From positions 1-33,598 of the forward strand of contig NZ_JADNQT010000018.1 of NCBI RefSeq assembly GCF_015594605.1: 33,598 nucleotides of DNA, written 5' to 3'. This document shows, one piece after another, positions 6,824-16,244 of this stretch (position 1 is the stretch's first letter; each line of letters starts with the position of its first letter). The position numbers and the translations under genes were made by a program. The notes under the pieces are model-generated. The model saw only the letters and a program-made list of their open reading frames with translations. It had not been told where the DNA came from and made no database searches. Origin of the DNA: Streptococcus sp. HF-1907. Its GTDB lineage: Bacteria > Bacillota > Bacilli > Lactobacillales > Streptococcaceae.

Positions 6824-8695
6824 TTAATTAATTTGACTGTTTACATATTTTTCAACATTTGCTTGATGTGTTTCGTAGTCCTTGGCGTAGTATACCTTGC
6901 CAGTCTTAACATCTGCTACAAAATAGTAGTAGTCTGTCGAAGCTGGATTTACCGTTGCCTTAATAGCTGATAGACTAGGACTGTCAACTGCACCAGGCAT
7001 CAAACCAGTATTCACATAAACATTGTAAGGGGAGTCAATCGTTGTATCAATAGAGGCATCTTCCGTTAGAGTTGTCTTATCACCAAGTTTGCCCATAGCA
7101 TAAAGAATGGCGATGTTACTTTGAAGGGCTTGTCCAGCATTCAAACGATTATAGAAAACACTAGCGATATTGCGACGATCATCATCGGTTGAACCTTCTT
7201 TTTCAACTAGAGAGGCCAAGGTCAAAATGTCATTGACTGATTTGCCCTGTGACTTGATTGTCGCATAGTAGGAACTCATGTTAGTATTCATAGTTGAAAT
7301 CATATCTTCAACCAATTCTTCCAAGGTCGTTCCCTTGTAGTAATTGTAGGTAGCTGGGAAGAGATAGCCTTCCAGCTGATAGGTCACTGATGATTTGTCT
7401 GGCAAGCTACCAAGCAAGTCTGGATATTTAGCAACCATCTTTTTGATGAAGGTTTCGTCTTGAATCAATTTCAAGAAATCCTCTGACTTAAACGGTGTTG
7501 CAGATGTTTTTTTGTTCTTGCTATTAACTTCGATAGCTTTTGCGATTTGCTTAATCGTATAGCCCTCGGTAATCAAAATCTTACCAAGAGTCGGTTTTGT
7601 AGGCTCAGAAGTGCCTCCTTTTTGAAGCTCTGCCGCAATTTCATCCAAATCCATGCTCTTTTGAAGGTTGTAATAACCACTCTGATAATTAGTGTAATTC
7701 TTGAATTTAGAATAATAATTAAAGACAGTCGCACTCTTGATAAGACCGGCCTTCTCCAAAATCTGTCCAATCAGCTTATTCCCAGAACCTGCTGGAATTT
7801 CCACTTGAACATAGGATGTGGACTTCTTATCGACAGCATTGATAGCACTGTTAACATAACGATAACCAAAGAATGCCGTCAACAATAAGACAGCCACGAT
7901 AATGATGATTAAGGCAAGAGCAATTCGTTTGGCAATGTTGTCTGCTTTCTTAAGTCGTTCTTGTTTCGTAACCTTTTCCACCTCAGTTTCTTTAAACTCA
8001 GCTGGTTCTGCAATTTCTGCCACTGGTTGTTCATCAACCACCGACTCTTTCTCAACAGATACTTCCTCTTCAGGAACCGTCACAGAATCTGTTGAACGGA
8101 CTAAGAAAATCTCTTGCGTTTCATCCTTATCAAGAGGAGCTTCAACTTCACCAGTTTTTTCAATAGTTGGTGTAAATGTTTCTGAAATATTCTCTAGAGT
8201 CTGTTCGACTTCTTCTTGGAAATTCGGAGCTTGCTCCGATTCAGATTCAACAGCTACTTTTTGCGAACTATCCTTCTGTAAAGAATTTTCTGACTCCAGC
8301 TGTCTTTTCTCCTCTTCAAGCTTAGCCTTTGCTTCTGCCAGAGCTACTTCTTCAGCTTGACGTCGAGCGAATTCAGCCGCTTTTTCAGCTTCCAAACGCT
8401 TTTGTTCTAATTCTTCTTGTCTTTGCTTTTCAAGAAGTGCTTTAGCCTCTGCTTCTAAGCGTTGTTGCTCAGCCAAGGCTTTTGCTTCCTCTTCTTCTTT
8501 TAGGCGCTGGGCTTCATACTCAGCCATCAGCTCAGCGGTTCGACGAGCTGCCGCTTTGGCTTCTAGCTCTTTCTGATAAAGCTCCTCTTCGCGCAATTTT
8601 CGTTGACGGTTAGCTTCTTCTAACTCTCGCAGAATCTGTTCTTTAAAACTCTTCTTTTTCTGAGCCTTCTGCTTATCGTCGTTAAATTCGGTCAA
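6824..8695 (-). CDS. mltG: Endolytic murein transglycosylase MltG (YceG-like)
   Basis: A 623-residue membrane-anchored lytic transglycosylase that cleaves nascent peptidoglycan and limits glycan strand length. Residues 1 to about 250 form a cytoplasmic domain: a Lys/Glu/Ala/Gln-rich coiled coil (repeats such as EEEEAKALAEQQRLEAEAKA) and then an acidic linker. A membrane segment follows at about 258-280 (ALALIIIIVAVLLLTAFFG), then the extracellular LysM-like part and YceG domain. The catalytic Glu is in LASLVEKEGSTDDDRR near residue 500, and LQSNIAILYAMGK and NTGLMPGAVDSPS are family motifs. Translation starts at TTG, supported by AGGAGG eight bases upstream. The long cytoplasmic part is typical of streptococci and absent from the E. 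coli enzyme (340 residues). Confidence 0.92.
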   Translation of the reverse strand: MTEFNDDKQKAQKKKSFKEQILRELEEANRQRKLREEELYQKELEAKAAARRTAELMAEYEAQRLKEEEEAKALAEQQRLEAEAKALLEKQRQEELEQKRLEAEKAAEFARRQAEEVALAEAKAKLEEEKRQLESENSLQKDSSQKVAVESESEQAPNFQEEVEQTLENISETFTPTIEKTGEVEAPLDKDETQEIFLVRSTDSVTVPEEEVSVEKESVVDEQPVAEIAEPAEFKETEVEKVTKQERLKKADNIAKRIALALIIIIVAVLLLTAFFGYRYVNSAINAVDKKSTSYVQVEIPAGSGNKLIGQILEKAGLIKSATVFNYYSKFKNYTNYQSGYYNLQKSMDLDEIAAELQKGGTSEPTKPTLGKILITEGYTIKQIAKAIEVNSKNKKTSATPFKSEDFLKLIQDETFIKKMVAKYPDLLGSLPDKSSVTYQLEGYLFPATYNYYKGTTLEELVEDMISTMNTNMSSYYATIKSQGKSVNDILTLASLVEKEGSTDDDRRNIASVFYNRLNAGQALQSNIAILYAMGKLGDKTTLTEDASIDTTIDSPYNVYVNTGLMPGAVDSPSLSAIKATVNPASTDYYYFVADVKTGKVYYAKDYETHQANVEKYVNSQIN

Positions 8696-8801
8696 AGCGA
8701 ATTCCTCCTAATAGTAGTCAACCGCCATTATAACTTAAATGGCACCTAAAATCAACTCATCTCCTTTAATGTTATCCATTTTTAATAATAATGAAACCGT
8801 T

Positions 8802-9287
8802 TTAGGCATTTAGCCACAGCATATCATACCAAACCTCATTAGCATAGGTTGAAGCAGATTCCCCCTGGTCCACAAAACCATTCATTTCATAATAGGCAAT
8901 CAAATAATCGTGACAAGTCAGAACAATACCCTTCCCTTGTCGAGCAGCAACGACATCCTTCATGGCAGCAAGCAGAGCGGTTCCAATCCCTTGCCCTTTG
9001 AAGTCGGGATGAATCGATAGACTCGTCACCGCAACAAAACCAGCTACTGGTTGATTTGGTGCCACATCAAGAAATAAATCATCTGTTAGCAACGCTTCAG
9101 CAACTACAGGACCTTCGATATAACCAGCAACAGCCCCATCAATCTCAGCGATCAAAAAAGTGTCTGGAATTTTCCTGATATGATTGTCAATAGCCTCTCT
9201 AGACATAGCCTCAGCTGCTGAAAAATTACTCTCTTCAATGGCTAAAACTTCATCTAAATCCTCCGTGGTCGCCTGTCTTATAAGCAT
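8802..9287 (-). CDS. GNAT-family N-acetyltransferase
   Basis: A 161-residue acetyltransferase. I chose the ATG at 9287 (MLIRQATTEDLDEV), which has GAGG six bases upstream; the longer frame would use a TTG inside that site. The acetyl-CoA-binding motif A is clear: SLSIHPDFKGQGIGTALLAAM, with the Q/RxxGxG/A element QGIGTA. The C-terminal YYEMNGFVDQGES is the usual motif B region. The acyl acceptor is unknown; the overall pattern resembles small-amine or arylalkylamine-type GNAT proteins, which is a weak hint. It lies between murC, after a terminator, and mltG, with 106 bases and no clear terminator before mltG, so cotranscription with mltG is possible. Confidence 0.85.
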   Translation of the reverse strand: MLIRQATTEDLDEVLAIEESNFSAAEAMSREAIDNHIRKIPDTFLIAEIDGAVAGYIEGPVVAEALLTDDLFLDVAPNQPVAGFVAVTSLSIHPDFKGQGIGTALLAAMKDVVAARQGKGIVLTCHDYLIAYYEMNGFVDQGESASTYANEVWYDMLWLNA

Positions 9288-9306
9288 CTTTTTCCTCAAT
9301 TCTATT

Positions 9307-9338
9307 ACAAAAAGAAGCAGGGCATCTTAGCCCCACTT
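9307..9338 (-). terminator. murC terminator
   Basis: A 9-bp stem with two G-U pairs (9315-9323 with 9330-9338), a six-base loop and a T-rich tail CTTTTTG on the minus strand. It lies just after the murC stop and before the GNAT start. Confidence 0.7.
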
Positions 9339-9346
9339 ATTAAGTA

Positions 9347-10678
9347 TTATTGTCTATTTTTTGTCAAATTTGACAAAAGTTCTTCAAATGAACGTTCGTA
9401 GAGTTGGATATCTCCTGCTCCCATAAAGACATAAACAGCATTATCATGGTCAAGCAGTGGTGAGACATTTTCAACGGTAACAACCTTAGCCTGTTTGACA
9501 ATTTTAGCTGCCAAATCTTCAACCTTAACATCGCCATGGTCAACTTCACGCGCTGAGCCGTAGATTTGTGCCAAGTAAACACTATCTGCTTGATTCAAGG
9601 CTTCAGCAAATTCATCAAGCAAAGCGATTGTACGAGTAAAGGTATGAGGTTGGAAAATAGCGACGATTTCTTTTGAAGGGTATTTCTGACGCGCAGCATC
9701 CAAAGTCGCAATAATTTCTGTTGGATGGTGAGCAAAATCGTCAATAATCACGGTACCGTTAATCACTTTTTCAGTGAAACGACGCTTCACACCTGAGAAT
9801 GTTTTCAAATGTTCCGCAACAAGTGCCATATCAATTCCAACGACATAGAGGTTTGCAATAACCGCTGTCGCATTTAAAATGTTGTGGCGACCAAAGGCAG
9901 GAACATGGAAGTTACCGATAACTTCACCATTGTGAGTCACTTTGAAATCAGAACCGCTGGTTGTACGTGTGATATCCGTAGCAACGAAGTCGTTGCTGTC
10001 ATCAAATCCATAGTAATAAATCGGAGCGTCTGAAGTAATCTTACGAAGGTAAGGGTCTTCACCATAGACAAACAAGCCTTTTTGAACTTGCTTAGCGTAA
10101 TCATTGAAAGCATCAAAGACATCGTCAATACTTGTAAAGTAATCAGGATGGTCAAAATCAATGTTGGTGATGATTGAATATTCTGGGTGGTATGGCATGA
10201 AATGACGTTCGTATTCGTCAGCCTCAAAGACAAAGTATTTGGCATTAGCTGAACCACGACCTGTACCATCACCAATCAAGTAAGATGTATCTGTGATGTT
10301 TTTCAAAACATGTGATAACAAACCTGTTGTTGATGTTTTGCCGTGTGCCCCAGCGACACCCATGCTTGTAAATTGACGCATAAACTCACCAAGAAATTCA
10401 TGGTAACGTTTGAAAGTGTAGCCTTGGTGAATCACATAGGCTAATTCATCATTATTATCTTCACGGAAGGCATTTCCTGCAATAATTTCAAGGTCTTCAG
10501 TGATATTGTCTGGTGAAAATGGAAGAATTTTAATCCCCGCTTGCTCCAAGCCACGTTGAGTAAAGTAATATTTTTCAACATCACTACCTTGAACCTTATG
10601 CCCCATTCGATGCAACATAAGAGCAAGTGCACTCATTCCTGAACCCTTAATTCCGATAAAATGATAAGTTTTTGACAT
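9347..10678 (-). CDS. murC: UDP-N-acetylmuramate--L-alanine ligase
   Basis: A 443-residue cytosolic Mur ligase that adds L-Ala to UDP-MurNAc using ATP, the first peptide step of peptidoglycan precursor synthesis. I take the ATG at 10678 ([20 protein letters not shown]) because AGAGGAG lies seven bases upstream; an upstream TTG-type extension lies inside the preceding gene. The N-terminal UDP-binding glycine loop GIKGSGMSA, the ATP loop [13 protein letters not shown] (about 107-119) and the ligase motifs EADEYERHF and [10 protein letters not shown] are present. It starts 10 bases after the uncharacterised 199-residue gene and is probably cotranscribed with it. A terminator follows. Confidence 0.95.
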   Translation of the reverse strand: MSKTYHFIGIKGSGMSALALMLHRMGHKVQGSDVEKYYFTQRGLEQAGIKILPFSPDNITEDLEIIAGNAFREDNNDELAYVIHQGYTFKRYHEFLGEFMRQFTSMGVAGAHGKTSTTGLLSHVLKNITDTSYLIGDGTGRGSANAKYFVFEADEYERHFMPYHPEYSIITNIDFDHPDYFTSIDDVFDAFNDYAKQVQKGLFVYGEDPYLRKITSDAPIYYYGFDDSNDFVATDITRTTSGSDFKVTHNGEVIGNFHVPAFGRHNILNATAVIANLYVVGIDMALVAEHLKTFSGVKRRFTEKVINGTVIIDDFAHHPTEIIATLDAARQKYPSKEIVAIFQPHTFTRTIALLDEFAEALNQADSVYLAQIYGSAREVDHGDVKVEDLAAKIVKQAKVVTVENVSPLLDHDNAVYVFMGAGDIQLYERSFEELLSNLTKNRQ

Positions 10679-10688
10679 GATTTCTCCT

Positions 10689-11288
10689 CTAATTGATGTC
10701 TTCAAAGCGTGCCATATTCAACTCCTGAGCAGGACGGTGATCCTTAGAAGACTCTTGTTGTTGGTTATAAATCTGGCTACGCTTCAAGAAGTCATAACTA
10801 TTTTTTCGGCGTTTAGCCGATGGTTTGTTGTTCGGTTCTTGATAAGTTACTGGAATTTCAGCCAAGATGTAATGTTCTTGACGTAATCTCTCCGACAAGT
10901 CACTGAACTCCGTTTTAGGGAGGCCAGCCTTAGGTTTAGGTGCTGTCGCCTTGAGTTGGTGCTTAAAGACTCCCTTTGAAGGCTTTTTGACCTCTTGCTT
11001 AAAGATAGCTTGTTTCTTTTGGCGAACATCTTGTTTAGCCTGCTGGCGTGCTAAGGAAGCCTCTGTCGGACGAGAGACCGTTGGCACAACAGCTTCTGAC
11101 TTTTGCTGGTTCACAGGTGATATAGCACTTTCCGTTAAAACAGGCTCGTGCCCATAATCTCTCTCTTGATAATGCCCCTTGATATTGTTGATTAAATCGC
11201 TATTATCATACAGAGCCATTTGTCGCGCTTGTGTGATAACAGGTTCATTATCTGGCACCAAGGGAAATTGTCTCAAGCTTTTCTTCAC
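10689..11288 (-). CDS. Uncharacterised basic protein between the SNF2 helicase gene and murC
   Basis: A 199-residue protein that I do not recognise as a named family. It starts with GTG ([17 protein letters not shown]) after AAGGAAG. The middle (about residues 55-125) is rich in Lys, Gln, Ala and Pro, with low-complexity stretches such as [20 protein letters not shown] and [13 protein letters not shown], suggesting disorder. A more conserved-looking C-terminal segment reads [20 protein letters not shown] and [19 protein letters not shown]. There is no signal peptide or membrane segment. It has its own strong promoter and leads directly into murC. The same position is occupied by a hypothetical gene in other streptococci as far as I recall. 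Function unknown. Confidence 0.75.
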   Translation of the reverse strand: MKKSLRQFPLVPDNEPVITQARQMALYDNSDLINNIKGHYQERDYGHEPVLTESAISPVNQQKSEAVVPTVSRPTEASLARQQAKQDVRQKKQAIFKQEVKKPSKGVFKHQLKATAPKPKAGLPKTEFSDLSERLRQEHYILAEIPVTYQEPNNKPSAKRRKNSYDFLKRSQIYNQQQESSKDHRPAQELNMARFEDIN

Positions 11289-11316
11289 GGTCTCACTTCC
11301 TTCCTGTAACAGTCCT

Positions 11317-11345
11317 ATTATAAACTAATTCTATCTATTTTTCAA
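11317..11345 (-). promoter_or_regulatory. Promoter of the unknown gene/murC unit
   Basis: TTGAAA (11345-11340), an exact 17-base spacer and TATAAT (11322-11317) on the minus strand, about 28 bases before the GTG start. Confidence 0.7.
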
Positions 11346-11369
11346 AGTTTTTCACGAGATGAGAATATA

Positions 11370-11410
11370 GAAAAAGCCAACCCTAGAACGCTCTTGTTCC
11401 ATGGATTGAC
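11370..11410 (-). terminator. Terminator of the SNF2 helicase gene
   Basis: GTCAATCC (11410-11403) pairs with GGGTTGGC (11383-11376), with an inner GGAAC/GTTCT stem, followed by TTTTT on the minus strand. Confidence 0.75.
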
Positions 11411-11420
11411 TCTGTCACAA

Positions 11421-14400
11421 CTAATTTTGAATACCTAGAATATCCTTGATGTCATCAATGGTCATGCTGGCACGCGTTTCGTTGCCGTCCAAAACTGTTG
11501 TGACCAGATGTTTCTTGCTTTCTTGCAATTCAAGAATTTTTTCCTCAATCGTACCTCGTGTGATGAGGCGATAAACTTCCACATTTTCCTCTTGTCCAAT
11601 ACGGTGGGCACGGCTGATAGCCTGCATTTCCACAGCTGGATTCCACCAGAGGTCGATGAGGACAACTGTATCAGCTCCCGTCAGGTTAAGCCCAACCCCA
11701 CCCGCTTTCAGTGAAATCAAGAAGGTGTCCTTAGACCCATTATTGAAGGCTCTGGTCATTTCCTGACGTTCATTCGCTGGCGTTGAACCTGTAATTTTAT
11801 AGCTGGTCAAGCCAAGTTTTTCCATTTCCTGCTCTGCTAAATCGAGCATGCCACGGAATTGCGAGAAGATGAGAGCACGATGTCCGTTTTCTTTGATTTG
11901 GACCAAGAGCTGGCGCAAGCTATCTAGCTTACCACTCTCACCATCATAATCCATAAAGAGACTCGGCGTGTCGCAGATTTGGCGGAGACGGGTAATGCCT
12001 GACAGGATTTCAATCTTGCGGCGGTTAATATCAGCATCCGATACTCCGCGGATACTTTCTTGCATCTGACGAAGCTGGGCTAGGTAAATAGCTTTTTGGC
12101 TGTCCGCCATTTCATTAGGGTAATTGATTTCGATGAGGTCTGGCAATTCTGGCAAGACATCTTCCTTACGGCGACGCATGACAAAAGGCTTGATGTAGCG
12201 AGCAACTTGCTTAGGTTCCAATTTCAAGAATTCTTTTTTATTTGGAAGCAAGCCTGGGAGAACGATTTGGAAAATCGACCAGATTTCCAGAAGTTTATTT
12301 TCAATCGGTGTTCCTGAAAGGGCGAAGCAATTTTTGACCTCAAAAGCTCGAAGGCTCTGTGCAATCTTGGTCTGGGTATTTTTCATGACCTGTGCCTCAT
12401 CCAAAATGAGGTAATCAAAAGACTGGGTCTGATACTCTTCAAAATCCTGACGGAAAGAAGAATAGCTGGTAATGACCACCTGATGATTTTCAGAAATAAT
12501 GGCGTCACGGACAGGTTTCAAGCCGTAAGAAACCACCACATCCAAATCAGGAGCGAATTTGCTAAATTCATCCTTCCAGTTATAAATCAGGCTTGACGGT
12601 GACAAAATCAAGACACGCGATTCTTTGGTAATCTTGCTATTCAAAAAGCTAATGGTCTGCAAGGTCTTGCCAAGTCCCATATCATCAGCCAAAATACCGC
12701 CAAAACCGTAGTTATCAAGCATAGACAACCAACGAACACCCGCAACCTGATAATCACGGAGGTCTGCCTTGACAGTCAATGTCGGAATAGCGAAGGCTTC
12801 TGGATGACGAAGGTCATAGGCCAACTGCTTGAAGGCATCTGAAAACTGAACATTGCTACTGTCTTTAAAAAGTTCTGACAGTTGAAAAGCGGCAATGGTA
12901 TCCAGTTGCAAATGACCATTTTGAAGTTGCTTAGCTCGAAGTTGTTTCAGGGTATGACTGACCTTTTGCGTGTCGTCGTCAAAGACCACCAATTTACCAG
13001 ACTTACTGATAAAGTATGGGGTATTGTTGAAGAGAGCTGTTAGGGCATCGTCAATGTCATTTTCAAAAATGCTTGAAAAATCAAAGGACACGTCCAACAA
13101 ACCACCCTGTGCCTGAACAGAAACCCTCGGTTGCTCTGAATAGCGGAGCTCCTCCAGCTCATCAGATAAATAAACATCACCTAGGCGCTCTAATTGTTTG
13201 AGTGTTTGGGTAAAGAAGACATAGAGGTCCTCTCCGATGAGCGGTAGGTGGCGTGACTGAAATTGCGGAGCGAAGCCATTATTTTCCAAAACCTTAAAGA
13301 TTTTCTCTTCGTGTTTGAAATGACTGGCAAAGGGCAGATTTTCCAGTTCCTGACGGCTAGAAACCGTCAAGCCATGCCCATAATCAAAGACCAGTTTGAG
13401 TTGAATATCCTGATTGCTAGCCAATTCTAAATAAAATTTAACCCCAAAATCACGAATGATAAAACTCTTGGGTGCATCGACACGACCGACTGCTTGGAAG
13501 TCCAGAAGACTAGCAGCTAGTTTGGCCTGGTCTTCCAAATCAAAATGGATGTGCTTAGCCAAGTCGGCATCAATTGGTAAACTGCGAAGGGCTGTTACAA
13601 TCTTGGTCTGTTTTAAATTGAGGTGATAAAAGGTGTTGTGATAACGCAAATAAGTCGCATCAAACAAGAGCTGAACCGTCTTTTCAACAATCGTTAGTTC
13701 AATCGATTGACGATGAACAGTCACTTTAAAGGTGAAAAGGGCATCGTCACCATCTAATTCTCTGAAAGAAACCTGGCTAAAAGCTTGCTGACCGCTATCA
13801 AATGAAAAATCATAGAGAGCCGACATCAAGGTCACACCTTCTTCAAAAAATCCTCTCGGTAGATTTAAATAACGGGCGTGGTTGGGTAAGAGAAATTCCA
13901 AATCCAAGCGGTCATTATCTGGAATGAGGCGCCACAAAAATTCAATTAAGTCTTGACTAGCCTCATCAAACTGCAATAGCGACAAGGGTTCAAAATAGTT
14001 TTTCCCAATTTGATAGTAGGCTTCCTTGCGAACCGTCGCAAGAAAGGCCTTGATGTCTCGAACAATATAAGACCTTTCATCTGGCAGGCGATTGATTTTT
14101 AAAGTCCACCAAATATCTGACGAATAGGGGCTCTGACTTCCTTGGGCAGACAAGCGATATTTAGTCGTATCATCCTCATTTAGCACAAGCCCATCAAGAA
14201 AAACACTCCCGAAGGATGTCATTTTTTGCGTTTCTTGGTGTGATTCCTTATTTGATTGCAATTGCTCAGATAATTGCTTGCCTTCCTTGTCATTCTTCAA
14301 ATAATATTCCAAGGCTGCTAGATGCTCGCAATAATTTTTTCGCGCAAAAAAATCACAGTCACAAGTGACACGCTCATCTTCTAAAGCATAGGTCAAACGA

Positions 14401-14522
14401 TGCTCTTGAACCGTGACTTCAAGCACACCATCTTCTTTAGACACTAATTGAACCAAACCTTGGTCATACAATTCAATGCCTTGATTACGAATTCGTCCAG
14501 GTATCATTCTACTCATCGTCAT
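11421..14522 (-). CDS. SNF2-family helicase with N-terminal SWIM zinc finger
   Basis: A 1033-residue Swi2/Snf2-type ATPase. The N-terminal SWIM finger is visible as CDCDFFARKNYCEH (about 54-67), a DNA or protein-binding module. After a long middle region come the two RecA-like lobes: motif I ADDMGLGKTLQ, the DEAQ box in YLILDEAQVMKN, motif III ALSGTPIENK, and in lobe two LIFSQFRGMLD, SLKAGGVGLNLTGAD and QAISRAHRIGQ (motif VI). Such proteins translocate on double-stranded DNA and remodel protein-DNA complexes, and bacterial RapA is a relative; the exact task of this streptococcal branch is unknown. The start may be 14522 or the ATG at 14516, which is better spaced from GGTGG. It is a single-gene unit with its own promoter and terminator. 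Confidence 0.92.
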   Translation of the reverse strand: MTMSRMIPGRIRNQGIELYDQGLVQLVSKEDGVLEVTVQEHRLTYALEDERVTCDCDFFARKNYCEHLAALEYYLKNDKEGKQLSEQLQSNKESHQETQKMTSFGSVFLDGLVLNEDDTTKYRLSAQGSQSPYSSDIWWTLKINRLPDERSYIVRDIKAFLATVRKEAYYQIGKNYFEPLSLLQFDEASQDLIEFLWRLIPDNDRLDLEFLLPNHARYLNLPRGFFEEGVTLMSALYDFSFDSGQQAFSQVSFRELDGDDALFTFKVTVHRQSIELTIVEKTVQLLFDATYLRYHNTFYHLNLKQTKIVTALRSLPIDADLAKHIHFDLEDQAKLAASLLDFQAVGRVDAPKSFIIRDFGVKFYLELASNQDIQLKLVFDYGHGLTVSSRQELENLPFASHFKHEEKIFKVLENNGFAPQFQSRHLPLIGEDLYVFFTQTLKQLERLGDVYLSDELEELRYSEQPRVSVQAQGGLLDVSFDFSSIFENDIDDALTALFNNTPYFISKSGKLVVFDDDTQKVSHTLKQLRAKQLQNGHLQLDTIAAFQLSELFKDSSNVQFSDAFKQLAYDLRHPEAFAIPTLTVKADLRDYQVAGVRWLSMLDNYGFGGILADDMGLGKTLQTISFLNSKITKESRVLILSPSSLIYNWKDEFSKFAPDLDVVVSYGLKPVRDAIISENHQVVITSYSSFRQDFEEYQTQSFDYLILDEAQVMKNTQTKIAQSLRAFEVKNCFALSGTPIENKLLEIWSIFQIVLPGLLPNKKEFLKLEPKQVARYIKPFVMRRRKEDVLPELPDLIEINYPNEMADSQKAIYLAQLRQMQESIRGVSDADINRRKIEILSGITRLRQICDTPSLFMDYDGESGKLDSLRQLLVQIKENGHRALIFSQFRGMLDLAEQEMEKLGLTSYKITGSTPANERQEMTRAFNNGSKDTFLISLKAGGVGLNLTGADTVVLIDLWWNPAVEMQAISRAHRIGQEENVEVYRLITRGTIEEKILELQESKKHLVTTVLDGNETRASMTIDDIKDILGIQN

Positions 14523-14544
14523 ACCACCTTTATCTTATCACTTC

Positions 14545-14553
14545 ATTATAGCA
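14545..14553 (-). promoter_or_regulatory. Extended -10 promoter of the SNF2 gene
   Basis: Minus-strand TGCTATAAT, a perfect extended -10, about 25 bases before the start codon. No good -35 is seen. Confidence 0.6.
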
Positions 14554-14853
14554 AATTTACCAAGGATTTTCTTGCAAAAACGGTAAAAACTGTGTGATTT
14601 ACTGAAAAAATGGCAGCGCTAAATCTGAAGGGTTAATACTAAGTCAACATCAAAAACTACACCCATTTCACAGGCTTTAAATTCGGCAACAAGGTCACTC
14701 ACATCACAATTAACCCTGACTTGATTAGTTTATCCCGTCCGCTGGGCGGTGAGGCTCCCGCAAAAATGCATTGACTGCTCCGCCCGATAGTGGACTTCCT
14801 GCAAAAATACATGGACTACTCCGCCCGGCGGCGAGCTTCGATCAGGTCAACAT
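14554..14853. other. Gene-free stretch with inverted repeat and GC-rich repeats
   Basis: No convincing gene on either strand. It holds a 9-bp inverted repeat (AGGGTTAAT near 14628 and ATTAACCCT near 14708) and a GC-rich tandem repeat (14733-14840). Base composition in the repeat is clearly richer in G and C than the surrounding genes. Confidence 0.6.
14733..14840. repeat. GC-rich 41-bp tandem repeat, about 2.5 imperfect copies
   Basis: Two full units start at 14760 and 14801 (GCAAAAATgCATtGACTgCT and GCAAAAATaCATgGACTaCT), each followed by CCGCCCG. A third partial copy of the unit's GC-rich end, CGTCCGCTGGGCGGTGAG, lies at about 14736-14753. The period is 41 bases. Not coding on either strand as far as I can tell. 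Confidence 0.7.
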
Positions 14854-14882
14854 AAAAGAACCAAGCCAAGCTGACTCAGTTC
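14852..14882 (-). terminator. der terminator
   Basis: On the minus strand GAACTGAGTC (14882-14873) pairs with GGCTTGGTTC (14867-14858), with G-U pairs and a five-base loop, then TTTTAT. It begins eight bases after the der stop. Confidence 0.75.
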
Positions 14883-14890
14883 TTCGGTAA

Positions 14891-16201
14891 TTATTTACGT
14901 TTACGGGCAATCAAATTGATTGGCGTTCCTTCAAAGACGAAGGCCTGACGAATTTGATTTTCCAAGAAACGGAGGTAAGAGAAGTGCATAAGCTCTTCTT
15001 CGTTAACAAAGATAACAAATGTTGGTGGTTTAACGGCAACTTGTGTTGCATAGAAGATTTTAAGACGTTTTCCTTTATCCGTTGGTGTTGGGTTGATGGC
15101 AATGGCATCCATGATAACGTCGTTAAGCACAGCAGATGGGATGCGTTTGTTTTGGCTCTCGCTGATGCGCTTAATCATCTCAGGCAACTTGTGCAAACGT
15201 TGTTTGGTTTCAGCTGAGACAAAAACAATCGGTGCATAGCTCAAGAATTGGAACTGGTCGCGGATGTCTGCTTCCCATTTAGCAACTGTATGGTTATCCT
15301 TTTGAACAAGGTCCCATTTATTAACAACGATAATGATTCCTTTACCAGCATCATGGGCAAAACCAGCGATACGCTTGTCATACTCACGGATACCTTCCTC
15401 GGCGTTGATGACCATGAGGACAATATCTGAACGGTCAATGGCACGCATAGAACGCATAACGGAATATTTCTCAGTATTTTCATAAACCTTACCAGATTTA
15501 CGCATACCAGCCGTATCAATCATGGTGTATTCTTGACCGTCGCTGTCGGTGAAGTTAGTATCAATGGCGTCACGCGTTGTACCAGCGATTGGACTGGCAA
15601 TCACACGGTCTTCACCCAAAATAGCGTTAATCAAACTTGATTTTCCAACATTCGGACGACCAATCAAGCTAAAGCGGATAATGTCTGGATTGTCCTCTTC
15701 TTCCTCAACTGGAAGATTTTCAACGATAGCATCCAAAACATCACCAGTACCAATCCCGTGAACAGATGATACTGGGAATGGGTCACCAAGACCAAGTGAA
15801 TAGAAATCGTAAATATCGTTACGCATTTCCGGATTGTCAACCTTATTGACAGCTAGAATGACTGGTTTGTTAGTGCGGTAAAGAATTTTAGCGACATATT
15901 CATCGGCATCCGTCACGCCTTCTTTACCTGACACCACAAAGACAATGACATCTGCTTCATTCATAGCGATGTCAGCTTGATGCTTGATTTGCTCCATAAA
16001 AGGTGCATCGACATCATCGATACCACCCGTATCAATCAATGAAAATTTACGATTCAACCATTCTCCGGTTGTGTAAATACGGTCACGCGTCACACCCTCA
16101 ACATCTTCTACGATTGAGATGCGCTCTCCTGCAATTCGGTTGAACAATGTTGACTTTCCAACGTTTGGACGACCAACAATAGCAACTGTAGGTAATACCA
16201 T
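14891..16201 (-). CDS. der: Ribosome-assembly GTPase Der (EngA)
   Basis: A 436-residue GTPase with two tandem G domains and a C-terminal KH-like domain, needed for maturation of the 50S ribosomal subunit. The first domain has GRPNVGKST (residues 10-18), DTGGIDD and NKVD. The second has GRPNVGKSS (about 182), [10 protein letters not shown] and NKWD. The C-terminal KH-like segment (about 350-436) ends in the usual basic tail, LIARKRK. The length is typical and the gene is intact. It is the last gene of a run nrdR-dnaB-dnaI-der on the minus strand, 43 bases after dnaI, and is followed by a clear terminator. Confidence 0.96.
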   Translation of the reverse strand: MVLPTVAIVGRPNVGKSTLFNRIAGERISIVEDVEGVTRDRIYTTGEWLNRKFSLIDTGGIDDVDAPFMEQIKHQADIAMNEADVIVFVVSGKEGVTDADEYVAKILYRTNKPVILAVNKVDNPEMRNDIYDFYSLGLGDPFPVSSVHGIGTGDVLDAIVENLPVEEEEDNPDIIRFSLIGRPNVGKSSLINAILGEDRVIASPIAGTTRDAIDTNFTDSDGQEYTMIDTAGMRKSGKVYENTEKYSVMRSMRAIDRSDIVLMVINAEEGIREYDKRIAGFAHDAGKGIIIVVNKWDLVQKDNHTVAKWEADIRDQFQFLSYAPIVFVSAETKQRLHKLPEMIKRISESQNKRIPSAVLNDVIMDAIAINPTPTDKGKRLKIFYATQVAVKPPTFVIFVNEEELMHFSYLRFLENQIRQAFVFEGTPINLIARKRK

Positions 16202-16244
16202 CTTACTCCTCTTCTCTATCTGGATACTCCCAAAATCTTCTTAA

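Noticed and set aside
7902..8360. Plus-strand 152-codon Ser-rich ORF opposite mltG
   Set aside because: It is the reverse reading of the acidic repetitive region of mltG; the Ser bias comes from Glu codons read antisense, and there is no Shine-Dalgarno.
9937..10275. 112-codon ORF in another frame of murC
   Set aside because: Alternative-frame artefact within an intact murC.
14733..14840. Replication origin or DnaA box cluster near dnaB/dnaI
   Set aside because: No DnaA-box consensus seen; the repeats are GC-rich and the neighbouring genes are not those of a streptococcal oriC.
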